Made by a program: the position numbers and the translations under genes. This document shows, piece by piece, positions 16,303 to 25,150 of a stretch of 60,670 nucleotides of DNA. The DNA comes from JBFJKD01 sp041601945 (GTDB lineage: Bacteria > Pseudomonadota > Gammaproteobacteria > Pseudomonadales > Porticoccaceae), in the NCBI GenBank assembly GCA_041601945.1, contig JBFIHG010000012.1, positions 1 through 60,670 of the forward strand, read 5' to 3'. Position 1 is the first letter of the stretch. Each line of letters starts with the position of its first letter. The notes under the pieces were generated by a model, which saw nothing but the letters and a program-made list of their open reading frames with translations, was not told the origin of the DNA and searched no databases.

Positions 16303-16340
16303 CCTTAAGCAGAACGTAGTGCGTCAAACACCGCTTAAGG
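16303..16340 (+). promoter_or_regulatory. inverted repeat whose right arm contains the clpB ribosome site
   Basis: CCTTAAGC (16303-16310) and GCTTAAGG (16333-16340) are exact inverted copies; AAGGAG (16337-16342) is the clpB Shine-Dalgarno sequence. A transcript including both arms could hide the ribosome site. The predicted heat-shock start would remove part of the left arm. Confidence 0.45.
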
Positions 16341-16349
16341 AGCAATGTT

Positions 16350-18929
16350 ATGCGCCAGGATCGTATTACTAATCAATTACAGGAAGCGCTGGCCGATGCC
16401 CAGTCGCTGGCCATTGGTCGCGACCACACGGCCATTGAACCCGTGCACCTGATGGTGGCCCTGCTGCGTCAGTCCGGGGGCGCGGTGCGTCCCATGCTGG
16501 GCAAGGCGGGGTACGATTTGCCCGGTCTGGAGGGTGAACTCGAGCGGCTGCTGCAGGCGCAGGCGCAAATTAGAAATCCCACTGGCGATATTGCCATTTC
16601 CCAGGCTCTGATGCGCCTGTTAAATCTCGCCGACAAACAGGCTCAAACTCAGGGCGATCAGTATATTGCCAGCGAATCCGTACTGCTGGCCGCGGCCGAC
16701 GACAGTGGCGAAGTGGGCGGTGCGCTGCGCAAATTTGGCGACAAGAAGCGCTTGCAGCAGGTGGTCGCGCAGGTGCGTGGGGGCGAGGCGGTGAATACGC
16801 CGGAGGCGGAAGGCAATCGCGAGGCCCTCGACAAATTCACCGTGGATCTGACCGCACGGGCCGAGGCGGGCAAGCTCGACCCGGTAATTGGCCGGGATGA
16901 CGAAATTCGCCGCACCATCCAGGTGTTGCAGCGGCGCACCAAGAACAATCCGGTGTTAATTGGCGAGCCGGGGGTGGGCAAGACCGCCATCGTAGAGGGG
17001 CTCGCGCAACGCATTATTAACGGCGAGGTGCCGGAGGGGCTCAAAGACAAGCGTGTGTTATCCCTGGATATGGGTTCTCTGTTGGCCGGTGCAAAATTTC
17101 GCGGTGAGTTTGAGGAGCGTCTCAAGTCCGTACTCAATGAACTGGGTAAACAGGAAGGACGGGTGATTCTGTTTATCGACGAGCTGCACACCATGGTCGG
17201 TGCGGGTAAAGCCGAGGGTGCCATGGATGCGGGCAACATGTTGAAGCCGGCTTTGGCGCGCGGCGAGCTGCACTGTGTGGGGGCCACTACCCTCGATGAG
17301 TATCGCCAATACATCGAAAAGGACGCCGCTCTGGAGCGTCGCTTTCAAAAAGTGCTGGTGGACGAGCCGTCTGAAGAGGATACCGTGGCGATCTTGCGCG
17401 GCCTTAAAGAGCGCTACGAAATTCACCACCGGGTGGAGATTACCGACGCCGCAATTATTGCCGCTGCCAAGCTGTCCCAGCGCTATATCACCGATCGCCA
17501 GTTGCCGGACAAGGCGATTGATCTGATCGACGAAGCTGCCAGTCGTATTCGCATGGAAATCGATTCCAAGCCAGAGGAAATGGATCGCCTGGAGCGACGT
17601 CTGATTCAACTTAAGATGGAGAGAGAGGCCGTTAAAAAGGAGGAGGACGACGCCTCTCGCAAACGCCTTGCCAAACTCGAGCAGGATATCGAGGTGATTG
17701 AAAAAGAGTTCGCCGATCTCGATGAAATATGGAAGTCCGAGAAGGCTTCCCTGCAGGGCACCGCGCAGGTGAAGAGCGATCTGGAACAGGCGCGCCTCGA
17801 TATGGAGGGCGCGCGGCGCAGCGGCGACCTGGCAAAAATGTCCGAACTGCAGTACGGCACCATTCCCCAGCTCGAAAGTCAGTTGGTGGCGGCCAGCGAG
17901 GCGGGCACTCAGGCCAAGCAGTTGTTGCGCAACAAGGTGACGGACGAGGAAATCGCCGAGGTGGTGTCCAAGTGGACCGGCATCCCGGTGTCTAAAATGC
18001 TTGAGGGTGAGCGGGATAAATTATTGCGCATGGAGGATGCGCTGCACCTGCGGGTTAAGGGTCAGAATGAAGCGGTCATCGCCGTGGCCGATGCGGTACG
18101 CCGGTCGCGGGCTGGGCTGTCGGACCCGAATCGACCCAATGGTTCGTTCCTGTTTCTCGGTCCCACCGGGGTGGGTAAGACTGAACTGTGCAAGGCCCTG
18201 GCCGAATTTCTGTTTGATAGCGCTGAGGCCATGGTGCGCATCGATATGTCGGAGTTTATGGAAAAACATTCCGTGGCACGTCTGATCGGCGCGCCACCGG
18301 GTTACGTGGGCTACGAGGAGGGCGGCTATCTCACTGAGGCGGTGCGCCGCCGGCCGTATTCCGTATTGCTGCTGGACGAGGTGGAAAAGGCGCATCCGGA
18401 TGTTTTCAACGTGCTGCTTCAGGTGCTCGACGACGGACGTCTCACCGACGGCCAGGGACGCACGGTGGATTTTCGCAATACCGTTATCGTGATGACTTCC
18501 AACCTGGGCTCGGACATTATTCAAAGCCTGGCCGGGGAGGAGAACTATGAGGCGATGAAAGCCGCGGTAATGGGCGTGGTGGGTAGCCATTTTCGCCCCG
18601 AATTTATCAACCGGGTCGACGAGGTGGTGGTGTTCCATCCGCTTGCTCGTGAGCAACTGCGCGGCATCGCGGAAATTCAACTGGGCTTGTTGCGCCGCCG
18701 TCTGGGGGAGCGAGAGCTGGGCCTGACCTTAAGCGACGCGGCCATCGACAAACTGTGCGACGCGGGTTTTGATCCGGTCTACGGCGCCAGACCCCTGAAA
18801 CGGGCGATTCAGCAATTACTTGAAAACCCGCTGGCGCAAGCCGTGCTGGCCGGTGATTTCGGCCCGGGGGACACGGTGGTTGTGGCTCTGGAGAATGATC
18901 GTCTGGTATTTACCACTACCCGTGACTAA
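16350..18929 (+). CDS. clpB: ATP-dependent disaggregase ClpB
   Basis: A hexameric AAA+ chaperone that, with DnaK, pulls proteins out of aggregates. The 859-residue chain has the N-domain, AAA-1 with GEPGVGKT (about 205-212) and LFIDELH, the long coiled-coil M-domain (about 410-525, Glu/Lys/Arg-rich, including DEIWKSEKASLQGTAQ), and AAA-2 with GPTGVGKT (about 604-611) and LLLDEVEKAHPDVF. Length and order match the full-length form. It has its own upstream region with a heat-shock-type promoter. Confidence 0.98.
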   Translation: MRQDRITNQLQEALADAQSLAIGRDHTAIEPVHLMVALLRQSGGAVRPMLGKAGYDLPGLEGELERLLQAQAQIRNPTGDIAISQALMRLLNLADKQAQTQGDQYIASESVLLAAADDSGEVGGALRKFGDKKRLQQVVAQVRGGEAVNTPEAEGNREALDKFTVDLTARAEAGKLDPVIGRDDEIRRTIQVLQRRTKNNPVLIGEPGVGKTAIVEGLAQRIINGEVPEGLKDKRVLSLDMGSLLAGAKFRGEFEERLKSVLNELGKQEGRVILFIDELHTMVGAGKAEGAMDAGNMLKPALARGELHCVGATTLDEYRQYIEKDAALERRFQKVLVDEPSEEDTVAILRGLKERYEIHHRVEITDAAIIAAAKLSQRYITDRQLPDKAIDLIDEAASRIRMEIDSKPEEMDRLERRLIQLKMEREAVKKEEDDASRKRLAKLEQDIEVIEKEFADLDEIWKSEKASLQGTAQVKSDLEQARLDMEGARRSGDLAKMSELQYGTIPQLESQLVAASEAGTQAKQLLRNKVTDEEIAEVVSKWTGIPVSKMLEGERDKLLRMEDALHLRVKGQNEAVIAVADAVRRSRAGLSDPNRPNGSFLFLGPTGVGKTELCKALAEFLFDSAEAMVRIDMSEFMEKHSVARLIGAPPGYVGYEEGGYLTEAVRRRPYSVLLLDEVEKAHPDVFNVLLQVLDDGRLTDGQGRTVDFRNTVIVMTSNLGSDIIQSLAGEENYEAMKAAVMGVVGSHFRPEFINRVDEVVVFHPLAREQLRGIAEIQLGLLRRRLGERELGLTLSDAAIDKLCDAGFDPVYGARPLKRAIQQLLENPLAQAVLAGDFGPGDTVVVALENDRLVFTTTRD

Positions 18930-18981
18930 GCTTACGACGACTCTGCAGGCCCGCCGATGCTGGCTCGCAAGCCCGGACGAT

Positions 18982-19003
18982 TGGCGCACGACTGGCGCAC
19001 GAC
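18982..19003. repeat. 11-bp tandem duplication
   Basis: TGGCGCACGAC occurs twice in perfect tandem (18982-18992, 18993-19003), followed by a further TGG. It is in the gap between clpB and the thioredoxin-like gene. Confidence 0.9.
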
Positions 19004-19037
19004 TGGTTAGCGGCTTTAGTGAGAGGAGCGGAGATCA

Positions 19038-19592
19038 ATGGTATTAACCCCTTCGATGATGATTCCCCTGGGTACCCGCGCTGCGGACTTCGAGTTACCG
19101 GATCCGCGCGCGGGCGAAACGCGGTCCTTGGCGCAAGTTCGCGGCGCGGCTGGCACGTTGGTAATGTTTATTTGCAATCACTGTCCGTTCGTCAAACACC
19201 TCGAGGCGGGCCTGAAAAAGCTGGGCGAGGATTTTGCGGGTACTGACATTGGTATCGTCGCGATCAGCAGTAACGACGCGCACGCTTATCCCGAGGATGG
19301 CCCCACCGAAATGGCCCGCAAGGACTACCCGTTTCCCTATCTGTACGATGCATCCCAGCAGACGGCCAGGGACTATGGGGCAGTTTGCACTCCGGATTTC
19401 TTTGTGTTCGACAGAGATTTGGCCTGTGTGTATCGGGGTCAGTTCGACGACGCGCGACCGGGCAACGATATAGCTGTCACCGGACGGGATATACGCGCTG
19501 CGCTGCAGAGTTTATTGGATGGAGTAGCCATCTCGGCGACGCAAACCCCCAGTGTGGGTTGCAATATCAAATGGCGCGACGTGCCTGACTAA
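19038..19592 (+). CDS. thioredoxin-fold/AhpC-like protein
   Basis: A 184-residue cytosolic protein of the thioredoxin-like superfamily related to TlpA/AhpC proteins. The redox site is CNHCPF at about residues 52-57, followed by VAISSNDAHAYPEDGP, YLYDASQQTARDYGAVCTPDFF with the cis-proline, and GCNIKW near the end. Such proteins are conserved but largely uncharacterised thiol reductases or peroxidases. It has GGAG five bases ahead of the ATG. Confidence 0.85.
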   Translation: MVLTPSMMIPLGTRAADFELPDPRAGETRSLAQVRGAAGTLVMFICNHCPFVKHLEAGLKKLGEDFAGTDIGIVAISSNDAHAYPEDGPTEMARKDYPFPYLYDASQQTARDYGAVCTPDFFVFDRDLACVYRGQFDDARPGNDIAVTGRDIRAALQSLLDGVAISATQTPSVGCNIKWRDVPD

Positions 19593-19664
19593 CAGGGTGT
19601 CGCTGGTGCAGGACGCAGCTCGTGATGTTGCAGCCGCGGGGCAATTATTCAGGATTGGTTGAGG

Positions 19665-20126
19665 CTAGTCGCAAAACGCGGCGATTTGGCGCTCTGAATC
19701 AGTGCGCCACTGCGCGTGCTCGTCCTCGGAAATGTAGCGATTCTCACCGGTCTTTTCGTCCATGATCATCACCCGTGCGTGCACCTCAAGAGTCTCCATG
19801 TTACGTCGTGCGGCTGCGCAGTTCTCGGCACGCTTGGCGGCAACCTGCGCGGCCTGCTCCGGCGTTTGCTCGCTCTCGGCTGATGGGGGTGCATCGGCAT
19901 CACCCGCGGCAGCGGATTTGGCCTTGTCATCGGTTTTGACGCCTGTGGCCGCGTGGCTGCTCGGGGATTTACTAACCTGAACAGTTTCCGCTGCCTGATT
20001 GGCCGGTTCCTGTAGCGTGTAATGAGTGACGCCGTCGGCATCCACCCATTTGTAGTATTTTTCGCCAGCGATGCAGGTCAGGGTAACGCTGGCGGCGAGC
20101 AAACAGATGGCCAGTTTTGTTTTCAT
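19665..20126 (-). CDS. DUF4124 domain protein, exported
   Basis: A 153-residue periplasmic protein. Residues 1-20 are a signal peptide (MKTKLAICLLAASVTLTCIA); YYKWVDADGVTHYT follows at about 24-37, which is the core of DUF4124, a short beta-domain of unknown role. The middle is low-complexity and rich in Ala, Ser, Lys and Glu, and the C-terminal third is helical with two Cys. It is convergent with the thioredoxin-like gene. Confidence 0.85.
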   Translation of the reverse strand: MKTKLAICLLAASVTLTCIAGEKYYKWVDADGVTHYTLQEPANQAAETVQVSKSPSSHAATGVKTDDKAKSAAAGDADAPPSAESEQTPEQAAQVAAKRAENCAAARRNMETLEVHARVMIMDEKTGENRYISEDEHAQWRTDSERQIAAFCD

Positions 20127-20619
20127 TACGCAAAGCTCCCTTATTTTAGATTTACACGGGCAGTTTGTGGCGGCCAGTATACACTTTCAGTAACCGTAAC
20201 GCTGTGCGCCAGATCGGGTTTTCGCCGTCAGCGTTGCGTCCGCGGCGCACCGGCCGCAGGCGTCAGGGTACAACTGCCAGTGGGAAAACGCTACAGCGTG
20301 ATTAATGTCAGCCCGACGGGCAAGTGCGTTGTGCGGCAGCGGAGATGACTGGCACAAGCGGTTGACGAATAACGAGAAAATGGTACAGTAACGCCCTGCG
20401 GAGAATATTTCTCCGCGTGCCGGGTGAGTCCCGGTTGCCAGGTGGGCGTAAACAGCGCTCGCTGGTCATCTAAAGCGCGGGTGTATCAACCAATACCCCG
20501 ACAGCAGTTTGAACCCGATAACTGCCGTGTTGTCCTTAAACCACTTGTGATGTCACAGCGATCCGATGGCCACGTCCATGCGGCGCAATTTTCTATGGCG
20601 ACACGATGAGGGTTTGCAA
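20127..20619 (+). promoter_or_regulatory. long leader region before ilvI
   Basis: Nearly 500 bases without a convincing gene. It contains a strong hairpin GCGGAGAA-TAT-TTCTCCGC (20398-20416), a second small stem CCGGG/CCCGG just after it, and a third, CGGGTGTAT/ATACCCCG, near 20477-20500. An 18-codon ORF at 20417-20473 ends in Leu-Val-Ile-stop. These could be an attenuator for branched-chain amino acid synthesis, but no T-run terminator is visible. Confidence 0.4.
20417..20473 (+). CDS. possible leader peptide of the ilv operon
   Basis: GTG-started, 18 residues (VPGESRLPGGRKQRSLVI), with codons for Leu, Val and Ile directly before TAA. Only one codon of each is clustered and no good ribosome site precedes it, so this may be chance. 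Confidence 0.2.
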   Translation: MPGESRLPGGRKQRSLVI

Positions 20620-22356
20620 GTGGAATATCTATCCGGTGGCGAAATTGTGGTGCGTGCTCTGCGCGACGCGGGCGTCACGTGTCTGTGGGGTTATCCCGGC
20701 GGTGCGGCGTTACATATGTACGACGCCCTGTTCCGGCAAGATGACGTTAAACATATTCTGATGCGCCACGAGCAGGCGGCGGTGCATGCTGCCGACGGTT
20801 ACGCGCGGGCAACCGGTGGCGTAGGCGCGGCACTGGTAACCTCAGGACCGGGCGCCACCAATGCCATCACCGGTATCGCCACGGCCTATATGGATTCCAT
20901 TCCGCTGGTGGTTATATCGGGTCAGGTTCCCCAGGAAAAAATTGGCGAGGACGCTTTTCAGGAAACCGATATGATCGGTATCTCCCGTCCGATCGTGAAG
21001 CACAGCTATCTGGTCAAGCGCGCCGAGGATATTGCCGAAACGATTGCCAAGGCTTTCTATATTGCGGCCAGCGGACGACCGGGCCCGGTGGTGGTCGACA
21101 TACCCAAGGACGTTACCGACCCCAATCACAAGGTTGCTTACGCATTTCCGGAAAAGGTCAAAATTCGCTCCTACCAACCCACAACAAGGGGTCATTCCGG
21201 GCAGATTAAGCGCGCTGCGCAAATGCTGCTCGAAGCCAAAAAGCCGATTATTTATAGCGGCGGTGGCGTGGTTATGGGCAATGCGTCGCCGCAGTTAACT
21301 GCGCTTGCCAGAGCACTTAACTATCCGGTAACGAACACGTTGATGGGACTGGGCGGCTTTCCCGGTACCGATCGACAATGCCTCGGCATGTTGGGTATGC
21401 ACGGCACCGTTGAAGCCAATATGGCGATGCACCATGCGGATGTGATTCTCGCCGTGGGCGCACGCTTTGACGATCGCGTGACTAACACCCCGAACAAATT
21501 CTGTCCGGACGCGAAAATCATTCACATCGATGTGGATCCAACCTCTATCTCCAAAACCGTGCGGGTGGACATTCCCATCGTCGGCCCCTGCGATGTGGTG
21601 CTCGAAGATCTGTTGGCGCAGGTGACCGACCAGCTCGAACAGGTGGACCAGGATGAGCTGTCGACCTGGTGGGGACAGATTGAGGAGTGGCGCAATCGCC
21701 ACGGGCTGTATACCGATGCGCGCCACGAACCGAGTGGCGGGGCCATGATCAAGCCCCAGGACGCGATCAAGTTGCTCTACAAAGTCACTGAGGGTAATGC
21801 TTACGTGACGTCCGATGTGGGACAACACCAGATGTTTGCCGCCCAGTACTACCTGTTTGACAAACCTCGCCAGTGGTTCAACTCCGGTGGGCTTGGCACC
21901 ATGGGTTATGGATTACCCGCGGCGATGGGTGTGCAAATGGCGCATCCCGGGGCGGATGTGGCCTGTGTCACGGGCGAGGGCAGTATTCAGATGTGTATTC
22001 AGGAGTTATCCGCCTGCACCCAGCACCAGTTGCCGGTCAAAATTATTAACCTTAACAACCAGGCGCTGGGCATGGTGAAGCAGTGGCAGGACATGCAGTA
22101 TGGGGGGCGCTATTCGCAGATTCTGTACGAAGATTCGTTGCCCGATTTTGTGAAACTCGCCGAGGCCTATGGGCATATTGGTTTGCGCGTAGAACGTTAC
22201 GAGGAGCTGGAGGATAAACTGCGAGAGTGCTTCAGTTACAAGGATCGGGTGGTTTTTCTCGATATTTGTGTCGATCCCGAGGAGCATGTGTATCCAATGC
22301 ACGTGGCACCTGGATCGATGCGGGATATGTGGCTGAGCAAGGCGGAGCGAACCTGA
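20620..22356 (+). CDS. ilvI: acetolactate synthase large subunit
   Basis: Thiamine-diphosphate enzyme for the first common step of valine, leucine and isoleucine synthesis. From the GTG at 20620 it has 578 residues; family N-termini match VEYLSGGEIVVRAL, whereas the ATG 54 bases upstream adds an atypical basic extension. The catalytic Glu lies in MRHEQAAVHAADGYARA, FAD-contact region GLGGFPGTD and the ThDP motif GEGSIQMCIQELS...NNQALGM follow. It is translationally coupled to ilvH and followed by ilvC. The ilvI name is chosen because of the ilvI-ilvH-ilvC order. Confidence 0.95.
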   Translation: MEYLSGGEIVVRALRDAGVTCLWGYPGGAALHMYDALFRQDDVKHILMRHEQAAVHAADGYARATGGVGAALVTSGPGATNAITGIATAYMDSIPLVVISGQVPQEKIGEDAFQETDMIGISRPIVKHSYLVKRAEDIAETIAKAFYIAASGRPGPVVVDIPKDVTDPNHKVAYAFPEKVKIRSYQPTTRGHSGQIKRAAQMLLEAKKPIIYSGGGVVMGNASPQLTALARALNYPVTNTLMGLGGFPGTDRQCLGMLGMHGTVEANMAMHHADVILAVGARFDDRVTNTPNKFCPDAKIIHIDVDPTSISKTVRVDIPIVGPCDVVLEDLLAQVTDQLEQVDQDELSTWWGQIEEWRNRHGLYTDARHEPSGGAMIKPQDAIKLLYKVTEGNAYVTSDVGQHQMFAAQYYLFDKPRQWFNSGGLGTMGYGLPAAMGVQMAHPGADVACVTGEGSIQMCIQELSACTQHQLPVKIINLNNQALGMVKQWQDMQYGGRYSQILYEDSLPDFVKLAEAYGHIGLRVERYEELEDKLRECFSYKDRVVFLDICVDPEEHVYPMHVAPGSMRDMWLSKAERT

Positions 22357-22847
22357 TGAGACACATTATTTCAGTACTGATGGAGAACGAGCCGGGCGCA
22401 CTGTCCCGGGTGGTGGGGTTATTTTCCCAGCGCGGTTACAACATCGACACGCTAACCGTGGCGCCGACGGAAGATAAAACGTTGTCGCGCCTGACGTTGA
22501 CCACCCATGGCAATGACCTGACCATTGAACAGATCACCAAACAGCTCAACAAACTGGTGGACGTGGTCAAGGTAATAGACCTGACCGATGGTGCTCATAT
22601 CGAGCGCGAATTGATGTTGCTGAAAGTCAAGGCGACCGGTTCCCAGCGCGCGGAAATCAAGCGCTGTGTCGATATTTTTCGTGGGCAGATCGTCGACGTT
22701 ACGCCGGGCACCTACGTCGTTCAGATTTCTGGCAATAGTGATAAACTCGACGCCTTTATTGTGTCGATGGGTGACGCGGCCATTCTGGAAGTGGTGCGCT
22801 CCGGTGTGTCGGGTATTGCACGCGGTGAAAAATCTTTGCGCCTGTGA
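22356..22847 (+). CDS. ilvH: acetolactate synthase regulatory subunit
   Basis: A 163-residue ACT-domain protein that binds valine and activates/feedback-regulates the large subunit. Residues 2-75 form the ACT domain (HIISVLMENEPGALSRVVGL, then GYNIDTLTVAPTED), the remainder the second ferredoxin-like domain. The ATG overlaps the ilvI stop (TGATG), so the two subunits are made together. Confidence 0.97.
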   Translation: MRHIISVLMENEPGALSRVVGLFSQRGYNIDTLTVAPTEDKTLSRLTLTTHGNDLTIEQITKQLNKLVDVVKVIDLTDGAHIERELMLLKVKATGSQRAEIKRCVDIFRGQIVDVTPGTYVVQISGNSDKLDAFIVSMGDAAILEVVRSGVSGIARGEKSLRL

Positions 22848-22906
22848 TGTGCGCAACGGGTAATCAGGGTATTTTGTTAATTTAATCTCAACTCAGGTAG
22901 AAAATT

Positions 22907-23926
22907 ATGCAAGTGTATTACGACAAAGACTGTGACCTCTCAATTGTACGCGGAAAAAAAGTTGCCATCGTCGGGTACGGCTCCCAGGGGCACGCTCACG
23001 CACTGAATTTGCGTGATTCCGGCGTGGAAAATGTGGTGGTTGCGCTACGCAAGGGGTCTCCCTCCTGGGCCAAGGCCGAGGGCGCGGGACTCAAGGTGGC
23101 GGAAGTGGCGAGTGCAGTTGCCGGTGCGGATGTGGTGATGCTGTTGGCGCCGGACGAGCACCAGAAAAATATTTACTACGCTGACGTGGAACCGAATCTC
23201 AAGCAGGGTGCCGCACTGGCGTTTGCACACGGTTTCAATATCCATTTTCAGCTGATTGAGCCGCGCAAGGACCTGGATGTCATTATGATCGCCCCTAAAG
23301 GGCCCGGTCATACCGTGCGTAGCACCTATACGGAAGGTGGCGGGGTGCCGTCTCTGATTGCCATATACCAGGATGCCTCCGGTCAGGCGCGGGACATCGC
23401 GCTGTCTTACGCTTCCGCTAACGGTGGTGGGCGCTCGGGAATTATTGAAACGAATTTCCGCGAGGAAACCGAAACAGATTTGTTCGGCGAGCAGGCGGTG
23501 CTGTGCGGTGGCGCATCGGCGCTGGTACAGGCCGGATTTGAAACCCTGGTTGAAGCAGGTTACGCGCCGGAAATGGCGTACTTTGAATGTCTGCACGAGC
23601 TGAAGTTGATTGTCGATTTGATGTATCAGGGCGGTATTGCGGATATGCGTTACTCAATCTCCAATACGGCTGAGTATGGCGACTATGCCAGCGGTTCGCG
23701 GATTATTACCGACGAAACCAAAAAAGAAATGAAACGCGTACTGGAAGATATTCAGACCGGCAAATTCGCCCGCGAGTTTATTCTCGACAATCAGGCTGGT
23801 AACCCAGTTCTGAAAGCGCGTCGTCGACATGCTCAGGAACATCAAATTGAGGAAGTTGGCACTAAATTACGGGGTATGATGCCGTGGATCGGCAAGAACA
23901 AACTGATCGATAAAGCCCGTAACTGA
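22907..23926 (+). CDS. ilvC: ketol-acid reductoisomerase, class I
   Basis: NADPH- and magnesium-dependent second step of valine and isoleucine synthesis. The 339-residue length is that of the short class I enzyme. Visible are the nucleotide motif GYGSQGHAHALNLRDSG, MIAPKGPGHTVRSTYTEGGG, and metal ligands in ETETDLFGEQAVLCGG. It follows ilvH after 59 bases and likely belongs to the same operon. A weak GATAAAG/CTTTATC inverted repeat spans its stop codon. Confidence 0.98.
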   Translation: MQVYYDKDCDLSIVRGKKVAIVGYGSQGHAHALNLRDSGVENVVVALRKGSPSWAKAEGAGLKVAEVASAVAGADVVMLLAPDEHQKNIYYADVEPNLKQGAALAFAHGFNIHFQLIEPRKDLDVIMIAPKGPGHTVRSTYTEGGGVPSLIAIYQDASGQARDIALSYASANGGGRSGIIETNFREETETDLFGEQAVLCGGASALVQAGFETLVEAGYAPEMAYFECLHELKLIVDLMYQGGIADMRYSISNTAEYGDYASGSRIITDETKKEMKRVLEDIQTGKFAREFILDNQAGNPVLKARRRHAQEHQIEEVGTKLRGMMPWIGKNKLIDKARN

Positions 23927-24053
23927 TCTTTATCTGGCGGGGGTAGTGGAAGTCGGTCAGCAGCTCTCTACCCTCGTCGATAAGCGGGATGCTTTGCTAA
24001 AACGCCATCTGTAGTGTTGTCACCGACCTTTGTGGTCGAGGGGTAAAACAGGT

Positions 24054-24866
24054 ATGCCGGATCAGGATTTTTCCAAGGACAGCGAATCACTCGCAACGGG
24101 TGAACGCGAAGACGATAGTGCGTCCGAACCTGAAAACAATCCAGTGGTACATCGTCGGCGAGGCATTTATCTACTGCCGAATTTGCTGACCACCGGGGCA
24201 CTATTTGGCGGATTTTATGCCATTTTGTCGGCCATGAATGGCAAGTTTGAAGCCGCGGCCGTGGCTATTTTTGTGGCTATGTTGTTCGACGGGCTCGACG
24301 GCACGGTGGCGCGTCTAACCAATACCCAAAGCGCTTTTGGCGTGCAGTACGACAGCCTGTCCGACATGGTTTCTTTCGGTGTAGCCCCTGCGGTGGTGGC
24401 ATTTAGCTGGATGTTGTTTACCCTCGGCAAACTGGGATGGGCGGCCGCGTTCGTGTACGCCTCCTGTGCCGCGCTACGACTGGCGCGGTTTAATATTCAG
24501 GTGGAGCAGGCCGATCCCAAATATTTTACTGGGCTGGCAAGCCCGTCCGCGGCAGGGCTGGTGGCGGCCATGGTGTGGTGCGGCTACGATGCCGAGCCGA
24601 CCCGTATTCTGGCGTACACCGCCGCGCTGGTTACTGCACTGGCCGGTTTGCTGATGGTAACCAGTATCCAGTACCGCAGCATCAAAGGTTTTGATTTCAA
24701 AGGACGCGTGCCGTTTATCACCATTCTCGCGATTGTGCTGGTGCTGGTGATCATCTCCATAGACCCGCCGCGGGTACTGCTGATTATGGGCTTGTTGTAT
24801 ACCGCTTCCGCCCCGGCCCAGTGGCTTTGGGAAAAAATTCGGCGGCGCCGCGAAGTCGCGAAATAA
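24054..24866 (+). CDS. pssA: CDP-diacylglycerol-serine O-phosphatidyltransferase
   Basis: Makes phosphatidylserine, the precursor of phosphatidylethanolamine. The 270-residue membrane protein has a hydrophilic acidic N-terminal tail of about 45 residues, several membrane helices, and the CDP-alcohol transferase signature DGLDGTVAR followed by G and two Asp in FGVQYDSLSD. The ATG at 24054 follows AAACAGGT; the in-frame start eight codons upstream lacks support. Neighbours ilvC and leuA in this order are common in gammaproteobacteria. Confidence 0.95.
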   Translation: MPDQDFSKDSESLATGEREDDSASEPENNPVVHRRRGIYLLPNLLTTGALFGGFYAILSAMNGKFEAAAVAIFVAMLFDGLDGTVARLTNTQSAFGVQYDSLSDMVSFGVAPAVVAFSWMLFTLGKLGWAAAFVYASCAALRLARFNIQVEQADPKYFTGLASPSAAGLVAAMVWCGYDAEPTRILAYTAALVTALAGLLMVTSIQYRSIKGFDFKGRVPFITILAIVLVLVIISIDPPRVLLIMGLLYTASAPAQWLWEKIRRRREVAK

Positions 24867-24946
24867 ATCAGGGCTTGGCAGTAGTGATGAAATCTGGTTG
24901 AATGAGGCTTGTGATTTAATGACCACGACTGGATAACGACTGCACA

Positions 24947-25036
24947 ATGTGCCGCACGACAGCCATCTCCCTTCCCCGCCGGCAACGCCTGTTGCCGATG
25001 CTGTCTGCTATTCGCCTGCTGGTGCTGCTGCCCTGA
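24947..25036 (+). CDS. leader peptide of leuA, leucine-rich
   Basis: A 29-codon ORF, ending with the codons CGC CTG CTG GTG CTG CTG CCC TGA, that is Arg-Leu-Leu-Val-Leu-Leu-Pro-stop, 114 bases upstream of leuA. Four Leu plus a Val codon clustered at the end is the hallmark of a leu attenuation peptide: scarcity of charged tRNA-Leu stalls the ribosome there. A GGCAAC/GTTGCC stem (24981-24996) lies inside the ORF. No obvious ribosome site or T-run terminator is seen, so transcriptional versus translational attenuation is open. Confidence 0.65.
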   Translation: MCRTTAISLPRRQRLLPMLSAIRLLVLLP

Positions 25037-25117
25037 GGGGCATACAACCGATACACCAAAATTTAAAATAGTTTTGCAAACATCCCTCTCACCGAGGAGA
25101 ATCCGTATTAGTTTGAT

Positions 25118-25132
25118 TCCGAGTCGCTCGGA
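25118..25132 (+). promoter_or_regulatory. hairpin just upstream of the leuA ribosome site
   Basis: TCCGAG-TCG-CTCGGA, a 6-bp stem 18 bases before the ATG. CCGAG at about 25093-25097 could pair alternatively with CTCGG, giving two competing folds downstream of the leader peptide. Confidence 0.45.
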
Positions 25133-25150
25133 GTCATCGGGAGAAATGCC

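Noticed and set aside
20345..20419. Cobalamin or other known riboswitch in the ilvI leader
   Set aside because: None of the conserved boxes of known riboswitches could be matched; only simple hairpins are visible.
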